Source of the DNA: Anaerolineales bacterium
GTDB taxonomy: Bacteria; Chloroflexota; Anaerolineae; Anaerolineales; Villigracilaceae
Assembly: GCA_019187665.1 (NCBI GenBank)
Contig: JABARH010000014.1
Location: 1 to 64,000 of the forward strand
Direction of reading: 5' to 3'
DNA length: 64,000 nt
The notes under the pieces were generated by a model. It searched no databases and had not been told where the DNA came from. It worked only from the letters and a program-made list of their open reading frames with translations. The stretch's first letter is position 1, and every line of letters starts with the position of its first letter. Below are positions 23,680-33,203 of this stretch, piece by piece. The translations under genes and the position numbers were made by a program.

Positions 23680-24570
23680 ATGAAACACGCCGTCAGCATC
23701 AGTTTGGGAAGTTCAAAACGCGATAAGAAAACGATCGTCCAATTCAAGGATGAGGAAATTCTCGTCGAACGCATCGGCGCGGACGGGGACGCGGCGCGCG
23801 CCCGCCAGATGTTTCTCGACCTCGACGGTAAAGTGGACGCGTTCGGCGTGGGTGGCGTGGACCTTTACCTGCGTCTCGATGACCGCGAATATCCGCTGCG
23901 CGCCGCGCTCAAAATGGTGGAGGGAGTCACGAAGACTCCGCTCTGCGACGGGCGCGGCCTCAAACACACGCTTGAGCGAAGAGTCTTCGAACTTGCGAAA
24001 CCACAATTGGGCGATGTTCACTTCGAGCAGGGATTCGTCCCCGTGGCGGTGGACCGTCAGGGACTCGCGACTGCCGTCGCGGAGGTCTGCGGCAAAACCA
24101 TCTTTGGCGATCTGATGGTCGCGCTGGGAGTCCCGATTCCCGTTTATGGAATCCCCGCTTTCAAACGCGTGGCGCGGCTCATGCTGCCCTTCGTCAGTTA
24201 CTTCCCCATGTCCATGATCTTCTACGGCAGCGACGGCGCGGAGCAGGAACCGAAGTATGTCAAATTTTTTGAGGAGTCCGATCTGATCGCGGGCGACTTC
24301 CTCTTCATGCGCAAATACATGCCCGCGCGGCTGGATGGGAAGACGGTGGTCACGAACACGACGACGGAGGAGAATATCGAATTGCTCAAGTCGCGTGGCG
24401 TGAAGACGGTTGTCACTACTACCCCGCGCTACGACGGCCGCTCTTTCGGCACGAATATGCTCGAAGCCGCGCTGACCGCGTATGCAGGGAAGGGGAGGCG
24501 ATTGGAGGATGAAGAACTGGAAGGGGTGATGGATGAATTGAAGATAAGGCCGAGCGTCACAAGGTTTTGA
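23680..24570 (+). CDS. Conserved protein of the quinate-5-dehydrogenase-like family
   Basis: The 296-residue product begins MKHAVSISLGSSKRDK and includes IGADGDAARARQMFLDLDGK and FGVGGVDLYLRL. I recall homologues in Firmicutes and Chloroflexi labelled quinate 5-dehydrogenase, but I see no classical Rossmann GxGxxG motif and no shikimate-dehydrogenase motif, so the label is doubtful. ATG 23680 follows CGGAGAATAAA and gives the conserved start. A terminator-like hairpin follows the gene. Confidence 0.65.
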   Translation: MKHAVSISLGSSKRDKKTIVQFKDEEILVERIGADGDAARARQMFLDLDGKVDAFGVGGVDLYLRLDDREYPLRAALKMVEGVTKTPLCDGRGLKHTLERRVFELAKPQLGDVHFEQGFVPVAVDRQGLATAVAEVCGKTIFGDLMVALGVPIPVYGIPAFKRVARLMLPFVSYFPMSMIFYGSDGAEQEPKYVKFFEESDLIAGDFLFMRKYMPARLDGKTVVTNTTTEENIELLKSRGVKTVVTTTPRYDGRSFGTNMLEAALTAYAGKGRRLEDEELEGVMDELKIRPSVTRF

Positions 24571-24575
24571 ATCAC

Positions 24576-24606
24576 AAATGGCCTGGAGGAGACAGGCCAC
24601 TTGTTT
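24576..24606 (+). terminator. Terminator after the quinate-dehydrogenase-like gene
   Basis: TGGCCTG (24579-24585) pairs with CAGGCCA (24593-24599) over a seven-base loop and is followed by TTGTTTTG. Confidence 0.6.
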
Positions 24607-24742
24607 TGTGGATTGGCTTTTCGTTCATGGCGGCGGTTCCATTTGAACCTCCTTTCCTGGTATGACGATTTGCTGATGTGGATTGGTTTTTCGTTCATGG
24701 CGGCGGTTCCATTTGAACCTCCTTTCCTGGTATGACGATTTG
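24607..24742. repeat. Tandem 66-bp duplication carrying a strong Shine-Dalgarno sequence
   Basis: 24607-24672 and 24677-24742 are identical but for one base. On the minus strand each copy contains AAAGGAGG five bases before an ATG that opens a five-codon ORF (MEPPP, stop), whose stop overlaps a further ATG (MNEKPIH). Confidence 0.9.
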
Positions 24743-24835
24743 TTGAGACGGATGCGTTTTGTAAGAGTGATGTTATTGCTTGCGAGGCAGGCGAGGCTGT
24801 GTTGTGTACCGCATCCCTGACTTGGTAGGCTCGGG

Positions 24836-25462
24836 TCAGATGGCGAGGGGCAGGTTACTGCGCTGCTTGTCGCTGGAAGCCTGGGAGTTTGTAGCGGCTT
24901 TCAAGCGGGCTTCCATCAAGGTCACACTGCGGAACCATTCTTCGTTGTCTCGCGCCCACTGGCGTCGTTCCTGCCAGTATTTTTTGACATCATCCTTTTC
25001 CTGTTCGTTCTGGTTTGTCGCAGCCATGCGAACATTCGCGGCGGGCAGGGCAATCGCTGCGGCAGGTTTGCGGAAGAATGCCCAGGCGAAGGAGACGATC
25101 ACGATGGCGATGCTGATCGCGGCGGCGAAGTAGGTCAGGATCGTCATCCACGCTTGGAAGGCGAGGGCGCGGTGTTTCAGGTCCAACTCCAGCGCCCGTT
25201 TGTCATGTTCGTATTGTGCCTCGAGCATTTTCTGCTCGCGTTGGGTTTGCTGGATTTCCGCGTCTGTCTTCGCCGCTTGCCGCCGTTCTTCAATCTTATT
25301 CATGGCATCTATGTGGGCGGAGTCGATGTTGGTGCGGGCGGCCTCTGCGGCAGAGGAAGTGGGGTTGAGCAGGTCAATGCCCGCCACTCCGAGTCCCATC
25401 ACCAACCCTGCAACGAGCAGGACGACCAGGACCGAAACGTTGAGTGAATTGAAGACTGACAT
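24836..25462 (-). CDS. Coiled-coil protein with two membrane helices
   Basis: The 208-residue protein has a membrane helix at about 10-29 (VLVVLLVAGLVMGLGVAGID), a long charged coiled coil (about 45-100, including KIEERRQAAKTDAEIQQTQ), a second helix at about 105-130 (ILTYFAAAISIAIVIVSFAW) and a polar tail. I recognise no family. AAAGGAGAA lies six bases before the ATG. It follows the radical SAM gene on the same strand after a 195-bp gap containing a terminator-like hairpin, so it may be a separate transcript or a read-through part of the NTPase island. Confidence 0.7.
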   Translation of the reverse strand: MSVFNSLNVSVLVVLLVAGLVMGLGVAGIDLLNPTSSAAEAARTNIDSAHIDAMNKIEERRQAAKTDAEIQQTQREQKMLEAQYEHDKRALELDLKHRALAFQAWMTILTYFAAAISIAIVIVSFAWAFFRKPAAAIALPAANVRMAATNQNEQEKDDVKKYWQERRQWARDNEEWFRSVTLMEARLKAATNSQASSDKQRSNLPLAI

Positions 25463-25566
25463 GTTGTTCTCCTTTCTTTGGCGTTCTCAACAACTTTGTG
25501 TTGAGTATTCTGCTCATAGTGTACGCCTCGTTGCCTGACGCGGTAAACCGCTGAATCTGGCAGTAA

Positions 25567-25632
25567 ACAAAAAAAACGCTTGCGGCTGATATGGAATCAC
25601 AAACGGGAAGGTGACTTAACCTTCCCGTTTGC
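25567..25632 (-). terminator. Hairpin after the radical SAM gene
   Basis: AAACGGGAAGGT and ACCTTCCCGTTT form a 12-bp stem with a six-base loop (about 25602-25631). A run of eight T on the minus strand follows about 25 bases later. Confidence 0.55.
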
Positions 25633-25657
25633 TGTCGCGAAACTGTCACGAGCCTGA

Positions 25658-27139
25658 CTAGTTCAACCAGCCGTGCATCTTCAACAACCGTAATCCTTCC
25701 AGGCGGAACGCATGAGGGAACAGGGTCTTGTAGATATGACAATTGGGACTGGACACATCCCACCTTCCGCTGGCTCGGTAGGTTTCAAGCGGACATCCGC
25801 CCGCGCAGCGATAACGGTAGGTGCAGGTATTGCAGTTTTGCTTCTCTTCCACTGATATGTTTTTTAGCGGTCCGTTGTGAACTTGCAGGAGGAGATCGTC
25901 TGTCAGCGCGCGCGAGACGGGAGCATCGAGTTGCATCTGGCACTGCGCCAGCGCGCCTTCGTGGTTGATGACCAGATAGGATGATCCTACACCGCAGGTG
26001 TGAAGGTGTCCGCCCGCCTGGGTGCGGTCCAGCAGACCGTTCAGGAAGGGGCGCAGCGGCAGGACTTCTTCGTACACTTGATACGCCGCGAGCATTCCGT
26101 CAATCAGTGTGTTTTCTTCCGCAGCCAGGTCTTCCGCCGAGTCGGGTTTGTGACGGTAGAAGTTTAAACTCACCGATAGATCGCGTTCCAGCGCCCAGCG
26201 CACCGCGTCCGCCGCGCCCCCCGCATTTTGTTGTGTGATGGTGACTGTGATCATGGGCGATAGCCCGCCCGGTAACAGTACCTCGTCAATGGTGCGCCTG
26301 ACCGCGTCGAAGGAGCCATTCCCGTTACGGTAGGGACGCGTACGATCGTGAATCTCGCCCACGCCGTCCAGGGAGATCATCAAGCGCAGGTTGTTTTCGA
26401 GCATCCACGCGGCATCCTGAACGGTGATGCGCGTGCCGTTGCTCAAGATAACCTGCTTTAAGCCCAAGCCATATTCCTGTGAAAGTTGTTCGGCATGTTC
26501 CGCTAATTTTTTCAGCAGGCGAAATTGCAGGGTCGCCTCCCCGCCCGCATATTTGAGCTTGACGTTTTTGAATTGCCGCTTCGATGCGGTTTGAAAGATT
26601 TTTCCTATTGCGTTCAGCCCGATCTCTTCGGTCATGGACGCGGAGGACTTGCGTACATAGCAATAGGGACAATCCAGATTGCAGGCATTTGTGACGTGCA
26701 TCCAGGCGGTCAGCATTTCGGGGATCGGGGTTGGCAGGCGGGCGGGAGCGGTTACCGGCATGATCAGGTTTTGTTGGGCGAGAATGGCATCCTCAGGTTG
26801 TGAAAGAGGGCGCGGCTGGGCAAAATTTTGCCAGCGTTCCCAGGCGGAGAGATTCAGCACGCTTGGTCCTTGCGGGGCGTAGGGGCTGAAGGCGAGACGG
26901 AAGTCGCTGGAGAGATCATCCCTGTAAATACTGTCCGCTTGTTTGTAGAGGCGATTATCTGCAGGGAGCAGGTTTGCCAGGTCGGCGCTATCTGCTGACG
27001 GACAGGCGCAATCATTCTCAAACGTATCCTGTAACGACGTAAAGATTTGCGGGCTGTCCGGGCAGGCGCAATCGTCGTCGAGGAAAAAATGTTTGCCTGT
27101 TAGGATGATTGGCGTGGTATTCGATTGGATGCGGTTCAT
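25658..27139 (-). CDS. Radical SAM/SPASM peptide maturase with N-terminal DCACP repeats
   Basis: The 493-residue protein has the radical SAM motif CNLDCPYC (residues 153-160), a KYAGGEATL segment and a SPASM-type cysteine-rich C-terminus (CGVGSSYL, then NCNTCTYRYRCAGGCP and PNCHIY), the pattern of enzymes that modify ribosomal peptides or carry auxiliary Fe-S clusters. Before the barrel lies PYAPQGPSVLN, reminiscent of maturase N-terminal domains. Uniquely, residues 21-48 hold two DCACP motifs exactly 20 residues apart. ATG 27139 is chosen; it follows the NTPase-TPR stop by one base and has AAAGGAACG upstream. No separate precursor peptide was found nearby. Confidence 0.88.
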   Translation of the reverse strand: MNRIQSNTTPIILTGKHFFLDDDCACPDSPQIFTSLQDTFENDCACPSADSADLANLLPADNRLYKQADSIYRDDLSSDFRLAFSPYAPQGPSVLNLSAWERWQNFAQPRPLSQPEDAILAQQNLIMPVTAPARLPTPIPEMLTAWMHVTNACNLDCPYCYVRKSSASMTEEIGLNAIGKIFQTASKRQFKNVKLKYAGGEATLQFRLLKKLAEHAEQLSQEYGLGLKQVILSNGTRITVQDAAWMLENNLRLMISLDGVGEIHDRTRPYRNGNGSFDAVRRTIDEVLLPGGLSPMITVTITQQNAGGAADAVRWALERDLSVSLNFYRHKPDSAEDLAAEENTLIDGMLAAYQVYEEVLPLRPFLNGLLDRTQAGGHLHTCGVGSSYLVINHEGALAQCQMQLDAPVSRALTDDLLLQVHNGPLKNISVEEKQNCNTCTYRYRCAGGCPLETYRASGRWDVSSPNCHIYKTLFPHAFRLEGLRLLKMHGWLN

Positions 27140-27140
27140 C

Positions 27141-30100
27141 TCACGTTCCTTTGTCTGAAAGGCCAAAGGTGTAGGTCAGAAATTCATTGAGGTTGCCAAA
27201 GTCGGCCAGTTTGATCTTTGAAACGCCAAATTTTTTACGGGCTTTGATCACAAGTTTCTGGAAATCTTCCAACTCGAACAGGTTGAAATCCTTAATGTGG
27301 TCGTAGCAGGAATCATAGTTGATGGTCAGGGCGCTGGAGCGAGGCGAGAGCAATTGGGCATAGGCTAACGCCAATACATAAGATTCGGCTGCATCCTGTA
27401 GAAATTGTTTTGCATTCTTATCCTCGCGGATTATTTTTCGTCGTTCGTCTTTGTCAGATTCCCTGTGCTTGACCGATTCTGTCAGTGCGTCGAACTGATC
27501 CAGCGCCATCCGTCCTCGCAAGCCGTAGATTTTGCCGAACTGGTAATAAACGTGAAGATCATCTCGTTCGGCGGTAGGCGGCGGTTTTCCTTCTGCGAAA
27601 AGAGAATTGTCCGGTAACAGATTCTCGGCGTCTTGTAACGCCTTTTCCGTTAGATCATATTTTTGATAGTGATAGTGAGTCCATGCGATGTTTACGCGGG
27701 CGTCCAGTTCCAGGCGCGTGTTTTTTAATTCGCCTGCAAGTTTGATCGCCTGGTCAAAGTAGTAAAGTGCGTCGTCATAGCGTCGCTGTGTCTGCTTCTG
27801 GTCTTTTTGATTCGATAAAATCAGATCACGGTCCAGGCTGGCCTTTTCGATCCAGGCTTCCACGCGGCGGAGCGCCTCACCGGCCGCATCCCCGGTGGTA
27901 AATATGTTCACAGCCTCATCTATGGCGCGTTCGGCTATTTCCAGTACGACCTCGGGCAAGTCGCCGCGCAAATGGTACGCCTCGCTTTTGCGCTTGGATA
28001 ATCTGCGCAGCGCTTCGCCCAGTTGCAGCAAGGCTAGTCCCAACCCGCGAGGATCTTCCGCTAGACGAAAATAAGCTACCGCGATCGCCGCTTCGACCCA
28101 GGCCAGATCGGGGCGCGAATGATCGTTGTCTATTAACGCCAGTGTGTTGTAAGAATACGCGATCGGAACTTCGGCACCCTGCTTTTTTCGCAATTCCAGG
28201 GCGTCCAGGCATAAGCGGCGGCCGCGCGTATGACCGCGATCGGAGAGTGCCCTTGAAAGATTGTTGCGAGTGGTCGCCTCCATGTGGGGAAATTCCACTT
28301 CGCGCATGTTACGAAGCGCTTTTCCGTAAACACTCATTGCCTTGGATGAGTTTCCCTGATTGGCATAACCGTATCCCATATAATTGTAATAAAGAGATAT
28401 CACGCGCCTGATTTTTCTTTGGGCAGGATGCCCGATAAAGCCGGTCTCATTGTTGCGTTCCCGGAAAACAATTTCAGTTTGAGAATGGCGCATTAATTTT
28501 TCGAGGTCCTGGACGAACATTTCCATGTTTTTGAGAGTCAAATCAATCTCGACCCCAGAAAGCAAACGCGCATGGTTGTACCATAATGCTCTTTCACTGC
28601 GCGCTAAAGTGTTTTGCCAGGAGAGAGGGAAAAGCTCTTTATCGCCGGCTTTTTCCCTACCCCATTCCTGAATACGACTTTCGAGCTGTTCAGCGAATTG
28701 AATGGCTCTGTCGAAATCTTTACGTAGATCAAACCGTTTGATCCAATCGTTTGCGTCGTTTTGCCGCGCGAAGCGCTTGAAGGCATGTAGCGCATCCTCG
28801 CCGCGTTTTTTTAGGGATTCCCACTCGGTCACCATTCCGAACTCTTTTAATGCGTATGCAGGATCCTCTAATAATTGCCATAGTTCGGCTCGAATCACGG
28901 CGTCGGCGTCTTCGTCGTTAGCCATCCATTTTTGATCGGCCAGTTCGAACAACTCGTTGTTAAAATTGTATGTGAAGTTTTGCAATAAGGAATAATGTAA
29001 ATCTTCGAGCTCCCATTGCTGGATTTCCGCGCGCAATGCAGTTTCTTCGCTTTTCTGACGTTTTGTTAGAACCGGGAAACTGACGTTCATGGCCTGGGAT
29101 GGCCGCTCGATGTTCAACTGGCGTTCGGCATTCGCTTGACGTTCGGTTAAGTCTCGTAATTTCTCTTGGAATTGACGCCGCGCCCAGGCCTCCAATTTCT
29201 TGTATAGTTTTTGGCGCGCCTCTTGCTCCGAAAGGCGCCCTCGCTCATCGGCGGCTAAGGCATTGGTATATATCCGATACACCTCATCCTGTAGGCCCAG
29301 CCGCCCATCAGAACGAGTCTTTATAATCGTCAATTTTTTCAGTGTCTTTAACTCTTTTTCTATGTCTTCGCTTAATTGCAGGGCTTTGGAATCACCCTCG
29401 CAGCGCTTCAGCCAATCTTCCGGAGTTTCTTCCGGTCTGCTGCTGAAATAATAGCGTAGTTGCTCGGTATCCAATCCTCGCGGCGCTCGCACCAATGCTT
29501 TGAGTATTTCAGATCGAAGGTTGGGGCGGGCAAATAGCAGGCGAATAAAGCCAGCCTCAATTTCTTTTTGTACGTTTTCTAGAATAACCTTATTCTTCCT
29601 GGCTTTTTGCGGGGCTTCTTGTAACCGTTCGGGAATGGAACTATCCTCGATGATCAAATCTGTATAAAGCGCCAGCCGCACCGGTTGTCCGCCTGTATAG
29701 ATCCATAACGTTTCTAACCGTGCGTCATCTTCGGCGATGTTTTTTATTGTGGCCACAACTTGATCGCTTTCGGGACGTTCCTTTTCGACGTCAACCATTG
29801 ATTGAAGATAGAAGCGCGTATCCTTCAATGAAAAGGCCCCCATTTCATTCATTGGTATCAATTTGCAATTGGGTTGGGTAGAGGCGGACTGTGCGATCGC
29901 GTCAAAAAAACGTTGCCCTTCGTCTGCGCGGCCGGCCAGGATTAATGTCGTGTTGGGAAAACCGCCTAGTCGGATTTGTTTTAACAACCATTGATATGTG
30001 TAAAACTCCATGTCATCCGGCTTTAATAAACCTTCCTGCAATAACAACTCAGTTCCGCCTATCGGATAGAGCTTTTCCACCGTATCCAAAATTAATGTGA

Positions 30101-30617
30101 TGCGCCCCAGTTTGGCGCTTTCCCGATAGTCGTTTAGAAATTCATTCTCGACTTCCTGGCCGATTTTCTGGATGTATTGGAAATCACCCATAAAGAATCG
30201 CTGGCTTTGAAATCTATCATACGCGGCATCGTAGCGCGTGAAATTGACGCTACTCTCCGCCCAAACCAGCGCATCGCGAATAGCGTGCATAAACGACGCG
30301 CGCGCATGCATGCGGGGCGCGCTTACATCAATTAAATCGCCTACAATCGCCTTACCTTGGCGCGTCCAATCCCATTCTACGCGTGAATCGGGGATGGGTC
30401 CGCGCCCATGATCCTTGTCCCGGCTGTGTCCGTTCCCGCCGCGCCAGAGAACCTCTTCCGACAAGCGCGATTTTCCCATGCCGCCCTGGCCGCGGATAAA
30501 TAGAATATTGCAATCTGCGTCGGGGCGATAAATGGCGCGCTGGATCGTTTCCAACTGGGCTTCACGATTGACTAATACCGGAGTGCGCTGCGCTCCGAGG
30601 AAAGATGTGTCGCTCAT
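27141..30617 (-). CDS. STAND-like P-loop NTPase with C-terminal TPRs
   Basis: This 1158-residue protein has Walker A RGQGGMGKS (residues 42-50), a Walker-B-like ITLILDTVEKL, a helical/winged region with RAPRGLDTEQLRYYF, a central helical stretch, and from about residue 735 a series of TPR helices (YYNYMGYGYANQGNSSKAM; AYSYNTLALIDND; ARVNIAWTHYHYQKYDLTEKA). The order NTPase, winged helix, superhelical repeat is that of STAND signalling ATPases (AP-ATPases, MalT, defence NLR-like proteins). AAGGAGAT precedes ATG 30617. It is co-directional and tightly spaced with the neighbouring NTPases and the radical SAM gene. Confidence 0.85.
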   Translation of the reverse strand: MSDTSFLGAQRTPVLVNREAQLETIQRAIYRPDADCNILFIRGQGGMGKSRLSEEVLWRGGNGHSRDKDHGRGPIPDSRVEWDWTRQGKAIVGDLIDVSAPRMHARASFMHAIRDALVWAESSVNFTRYDAAYDRFQSQRFFMGDFQYIQKIGQEVENEFLNDYRESAKLGRITLILDTVEKLYPIGGTELLLQEGLLKPDDMEFYTYQWLLKQIRLGGFPNTTLILAGRADEGQRFFDAIAQSASTQPNCKLIPMNEMGAFSLKDTRFYLQSMVDVEKERPESDQVVATIKNIAEDDARLETLWIYTGGQPVRLALYTDLIIEDSSIPERLQEAPQKARKNKVILENVQKEIEAGFIRLLFARPNLRSEILKALVRAPRGLDTEQLRYYFSSRPEETPEDWLKRCEGDSKALQLSEDIEKELKTLKKLTIIKTRSDGRLGLQDEVYRIYTNALAADERGRLSEQEARQKLYKKLEAWARRQFQEKLRDLTERQANAERQLNIERPSQAMNVSFPVLTKRQKSEETALRAEIQQWELEDLHYSLLQNFTYNFNNELFELADQKWMANDEDADAVIRAELWQLLEDPAYALKEFGMVTEWESLKKRGEDALHAFKRFARQNDANDWIKRFDLRKDFDRAIQFAEQLESRIQEWGREKAGDKELFPLSWQNTLARSERALWYNHARLLSGVEIDLTLKNMEMFVQDLEKLMRHSQTEIVFRERNNETGFIGHPAQRKIRRVISLYYNYMGYGYANQGNSSKAMSVYGKALRNMREVEFPHMEATTRNNLSRALSDRGHTRGRRLCLDALELRKKQGAEVPIAYSYNTLALIDNDHSRPDLAWVEAAIAVAYFRLAEDPRGLGLALLQLGEALRRLSKRKSEAYHLRGDLPEVVLEIAERAIDEAVNIFTTGDAAGEALRRVEAWIEKASLDRDLILSNQKDQKQTQRRYDDALYYFDQAIKLAGELKNTRLELDARVNIAWTHYHYQKYDLTEKALQDAENLLPDNSLFAEGKPPPTAERDDLHVYYQFGKIYGLRGRMALDQFDALTESVKHRESDKDERRKIIREDKNAKQFLQDAAESYVLALAYAQLLSPRSSALTINYDSCYDHIKDFNLFELEDFQKLVIKARKKFGVSKIKLADFGNLNEFLTYTFGLSDKGT

Positions 30618-30635
30618 AGCTGGATCTCCTTGTCG

Positions 30636-31715
30636 CTAGGGTAGTTCGAATTCGCGCAGCAAGTCGCGCAATCCATCACAGATTTGATAAAAAGGAGGAA
30701 TATCGGGACTGATGATGATCGCGCCGACCTTGTACAGAGCTTGATAGGTTGCATCAATATTCATGTTCGGGATATTCAGCGTCTCTTGAAACGGGTCTTG
30801 CGACCATTGATCTGGGAGTTCGTTGGCAATGCGATGCAGCATCTTGAATCCATCGTCATGCAAAGGAAATCTGAGCCTGCCGGTATTGTCAGGGCGTTCG
30901 ATAATTCTTTTGCAGCCATCTTTAAGGTCTTGTCCGGTCAACTTTGCCCAACTGCTGTTCATCCCCAATTTGAAGAAGAAGCAGTTTGCGAGAGGGTGAT
31001 TCCATTTATAGTGTTTTAACTCGGTCATCCATGCCGATAGTTCTGGCGGGGTTTGTCTGGGGCGGGCTTTTTGGAAGAGGCGCTTGAATTGATCGAGCGC
31101 AAACTTGGGAGAGAGGGGATCCAGTTCATGGAGAAATAGTTTTGGATCATGTTGATTAGTGCGGAGGGAATCCCCTTTTACATTGCATTCAGGGCGATGG
31201 GCGATAATCAAGCGGATACAATCCCTTTCGTGCAAGGGTTTTAGAATCTGTGAACTGAATACCTCTGCTTGCGCTTCTGAAAGCTCGTCATAACCATCCA
31301 CCAGGATAATGGGATCTTTCACTGGGTTGCAGTCGCAAATCAATCTGGCAAACTCGCTGAGTATCGCCTGTAGTTGCGGTACTCTGCTGATCGACTGGAT
31401 GGAATAGCGTTGTGCAGCCGCCGCTTCGACCTCCTGAAGCCATTTTTCCAAACCGTCCATCTTTATCAACGCGCTGCCGTTTTTGTCTAGGTCCACCAGG
31501 CTTGGGACATCCATGTAGACTACAAAACGATCTCCTGCACTGTTCCACCCTTGTTCCAGGTTTTTCAATATCCATGACTTCCCCCCGCCAGGCGGCGCCA
31601 CAAGCGGCATGACGCGCCTTTCAACAGCGGCTGTGTCTGCCCAGGCGCGCATCTTTGCCAGGGCGGCAGGGCGGTCTACGAAAACATCCTGATCGTAATC
31701 ATCACAGGAGAACAT
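30636..31715 (-). CDS. P-loop ATPase of the island (small)
   Basis: The 359-residue product has Walker A APPGGGKSW (residues 40-48) and Walker B IILVDGYDEL (about 140-150), followed by a sensor-like LIIAHRPEC. The rest is alpha-helical with a winged-helix-like end (ATYQALYKVGAIII). The pattern fits STAND/AAA ATPases. GGGGAGGAA precedes the ATG. It lies 18 bp upstream of the NTPase-TPR gene. No specific family is recognised. Confidence 0.8.
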   Translation of the reverse strand: MFSCDDYDQDVFVDRPAALAKMRAWADTAAVERRVMPLVAPPGGGKSWILKNLEQGWNSAGDRFVVYMDVPSLVDLDKNGSALIKMDGLEKWLQEVEAAAAQRYSIQSISRVPQLQAILSEFARLICDCNPVKDPIILVDGYDELSEAQAEVFSSQILKPLHERDCIRLIIAHRPECNVKGDSLRTNQHDPKLFLHELDPLSPKFALDQFKRLFQKARPRQTPPELSAWMTELKHYKWNHPLANCFFFKLGMNSSWAKLTGQDLKDGCKRIIERPDNTGRLRFPLHDDGFKMLHRIANELPDQWSQDPFQETLNIPNMNIDATYQALYKVGAIIISPDIPPFYQICDGLRDLLREFELP

Positions 31716-31767
31716 GGATTCCTCCCCAGCCTTGTGGGTTCACAGAGGTATCCTTGCGCCGGCCGGC

Positions 31768-32982
31768 TTAATTGGAGCGGATGGCGGCATCCATCTCCAA
31801 TTTTTGTTGGCATATGTCCCAATCTTTTTGATTGAACTGGATCGAATCTGGATCGCGGGCAAGATGAATGTCTATCAGGTTGCTGACAATTCCCAACAGC
31901 CTGCGGGGTGACCCTTCTGCGGCGTTGATCAATTTTTCATCCAGATTCAGATTGGGTGTTGCCAAACTATCGAGCCCCGCATGATAAGGACCCGATCCCG
32001 ACATGGCGGCACGAAACCTCTGCGCTAGTAGCCGCCGCATCGCTGCGTCATCCCACTCCATTATAGAGAAAAACACCTCAAACGGCAAGCCTTTAAGGTG
32101 GGTTTCGAGGTAATCTTTTACCCTGGATTTTATCTCTACAGGCAGGAACATTTTTGGATAGATGTTCTTTTCTTCCAGCGAAGGGATAATATCAAGCAAC
32201 GGGGCGATCAGTCCCAACATGGCGTCAGGAGTGCGTTGGCGGGCGTCAACCCCGTCTGCCAGGATTAAGAATCGTTTAAACCCCCATTCCTGCGCGACAG
32301 ATATGCCGTACCAGAAATCACCCCAGGATAGATTATCTCGTTGATTGGGAAGTATCAATTCTCTTAAAACATTTTCCAGTTCTTTTGACGCGCCAACGTA
32401 TTTTGTGGGCGCCTTGCCGATGATCTTCCAAGCCTGGCTGATGCCCCAAACAGGGTTCATGTCGGACTCTTCGGGAGGCGTCATCTTTTCCAATAAAGTT
32501 CGAAGCAATCGCTGTAACTGTCTTCCGCCTGTTAATATCTGTCGTTTTAAAGATTCGATCTGGTTTGACGTGGGAGGATGTAAGGGGGAGAATTGCTCGA
32601 TAATTGCAAGCGTTAAATCTATGGTCAGCGCGCGAGCCAATCGTGTTCCGTGTTCTTCATATGAAAGCGGGCGCTCAATATCTTCGCCAAGCATGTAATT
32701 GATCGCAAGCGTTCCATCCAGGACAGTTCTGCAATCTGCATCCAACGTCAATCTTAATGTGCTTTTTCCGCTTCCTGGATTTCCAAAAACAAAGGAGGGT
32801 TGCGGTCTGCGCAATCTCCTTAACAGTCCCTCCTGGGAGGAAGAAGCAAGCGGAACCGAAAAATAAGAGTAAAAGCGATCTTGAACGCGCGTTAATTCCT
32901 GTTCCGCCACAGGCGTCTCAAAGGGGTCATGGTTAAGTCCGATCTTTTTTATGAAATTGCCGCGTATGTTCTTTTCTTCCAT
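31768..32982 (-). CDS. P-loop ATPase of the island (NPF/DPF-type N-terminus)
   Basis: The 404-residue product has an N-terminal GLNHDPFETPVAEQEL segment, Walker A FGNPGSGKST (residues 66-75) and a Walker-B-like FLILADGVDA. The N-terminal (N/D)PFxxxxAExE motif recurs in the 753-residue ATPase of the same cluster (NPFPFETAEEDE). I chose ATG 32982 because the 55 codons before it are not conserved-looking and contain possible regulatory boxes. The start is less certain because the ribosome-binding site is weak; the open frame reaches 33147. Confidence 0.75.
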   Translation of the reverse strand: MEEKNIRGNFIKKIGLNHDPFETPVAEQELTRVQDRFYSYFSVPLASSSQEGLLRRLRRPQPSFVFGNPGSGKSTLRLTLDADCRTVLDGTLAINYMLGEDIERPLSYEEHGTRLARALTIDLTLAIIEQFSPLHPPTSNQIESLKRQILTGGRQLQRLLRTLLEKMTPPEESDMNPVWGISQAWKIIGKAPTKYVGASKELENVLRELILPNQRDNLSWGDFWYGISVAQEWGFKRFLILADGVDARQRTPDAMLGLIAPLLDIIPSLEEKNIYPKMFLPVEIKSRVKDYLETHLKGLPFEVFFSIMEWDDAAMRRLLAQRFRAAMSGSGPYHAGLDSLATPNLNLDEKLINAAEGSPRRLLGIVSNLIDIHLARDPDSIQFNQKDWDICQQKLEMDAAIRSN

Positions 32983-33175
32983 AATGAACCCAACATGCTC
33001 GATTATCGGTAGAGTGCAAATTTCGTATATTAGCGCCTGACGCAAACTTGGCGGTAGAGACCGCCTTTCCAATACGCTGATTATTTGCTGATGGCGGATT
33101 TGTGCGCCAACTGACACAGGTTGTCTATATCGCTGACACTGTACCATCCCATGGCTGTCAGCGTGAACGGCGATT

Positions 33176-33203
33176 CCTGTCGGCAGCCTGTCCGAAACCT
33201 GTC
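33176..33203 (-). promoter_or_regulatory. Three CCTGTC boxes with 11-bp period (possible operator)
   Basis: CCTGTC occurs at 33176, 33187 and 33198 on the + strand, that is, once per DNA helical turn. Looser versions (GCTGTCAGC, CTGACACTG) lie at 33131-33165. The boxes sit between the winged-helix ATPase gene and the next ATPase gene. OmpR-type winged helices often bind such phased direct repeats. Confidence 0.4.

Noticed and set aside
24429..24698. 89-codon minus-strand frame opening in the 66-bp repeat
   Set aside because: Most of it is antisense to the quinate-dehydrogenase-like gene and the C-terminus is a Ser-rich shadow; only the leader arrangement was kept as a finding.
25374..25763. 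Small ORF between the radical SAM gene and the coiled-coil gene, considered as a precursor peptide
   Set aside because: It runs out of frame through both neighbours, and its own start has no ribosome-binding site; the peptide has no Cys or Ser/Thr-rich core.
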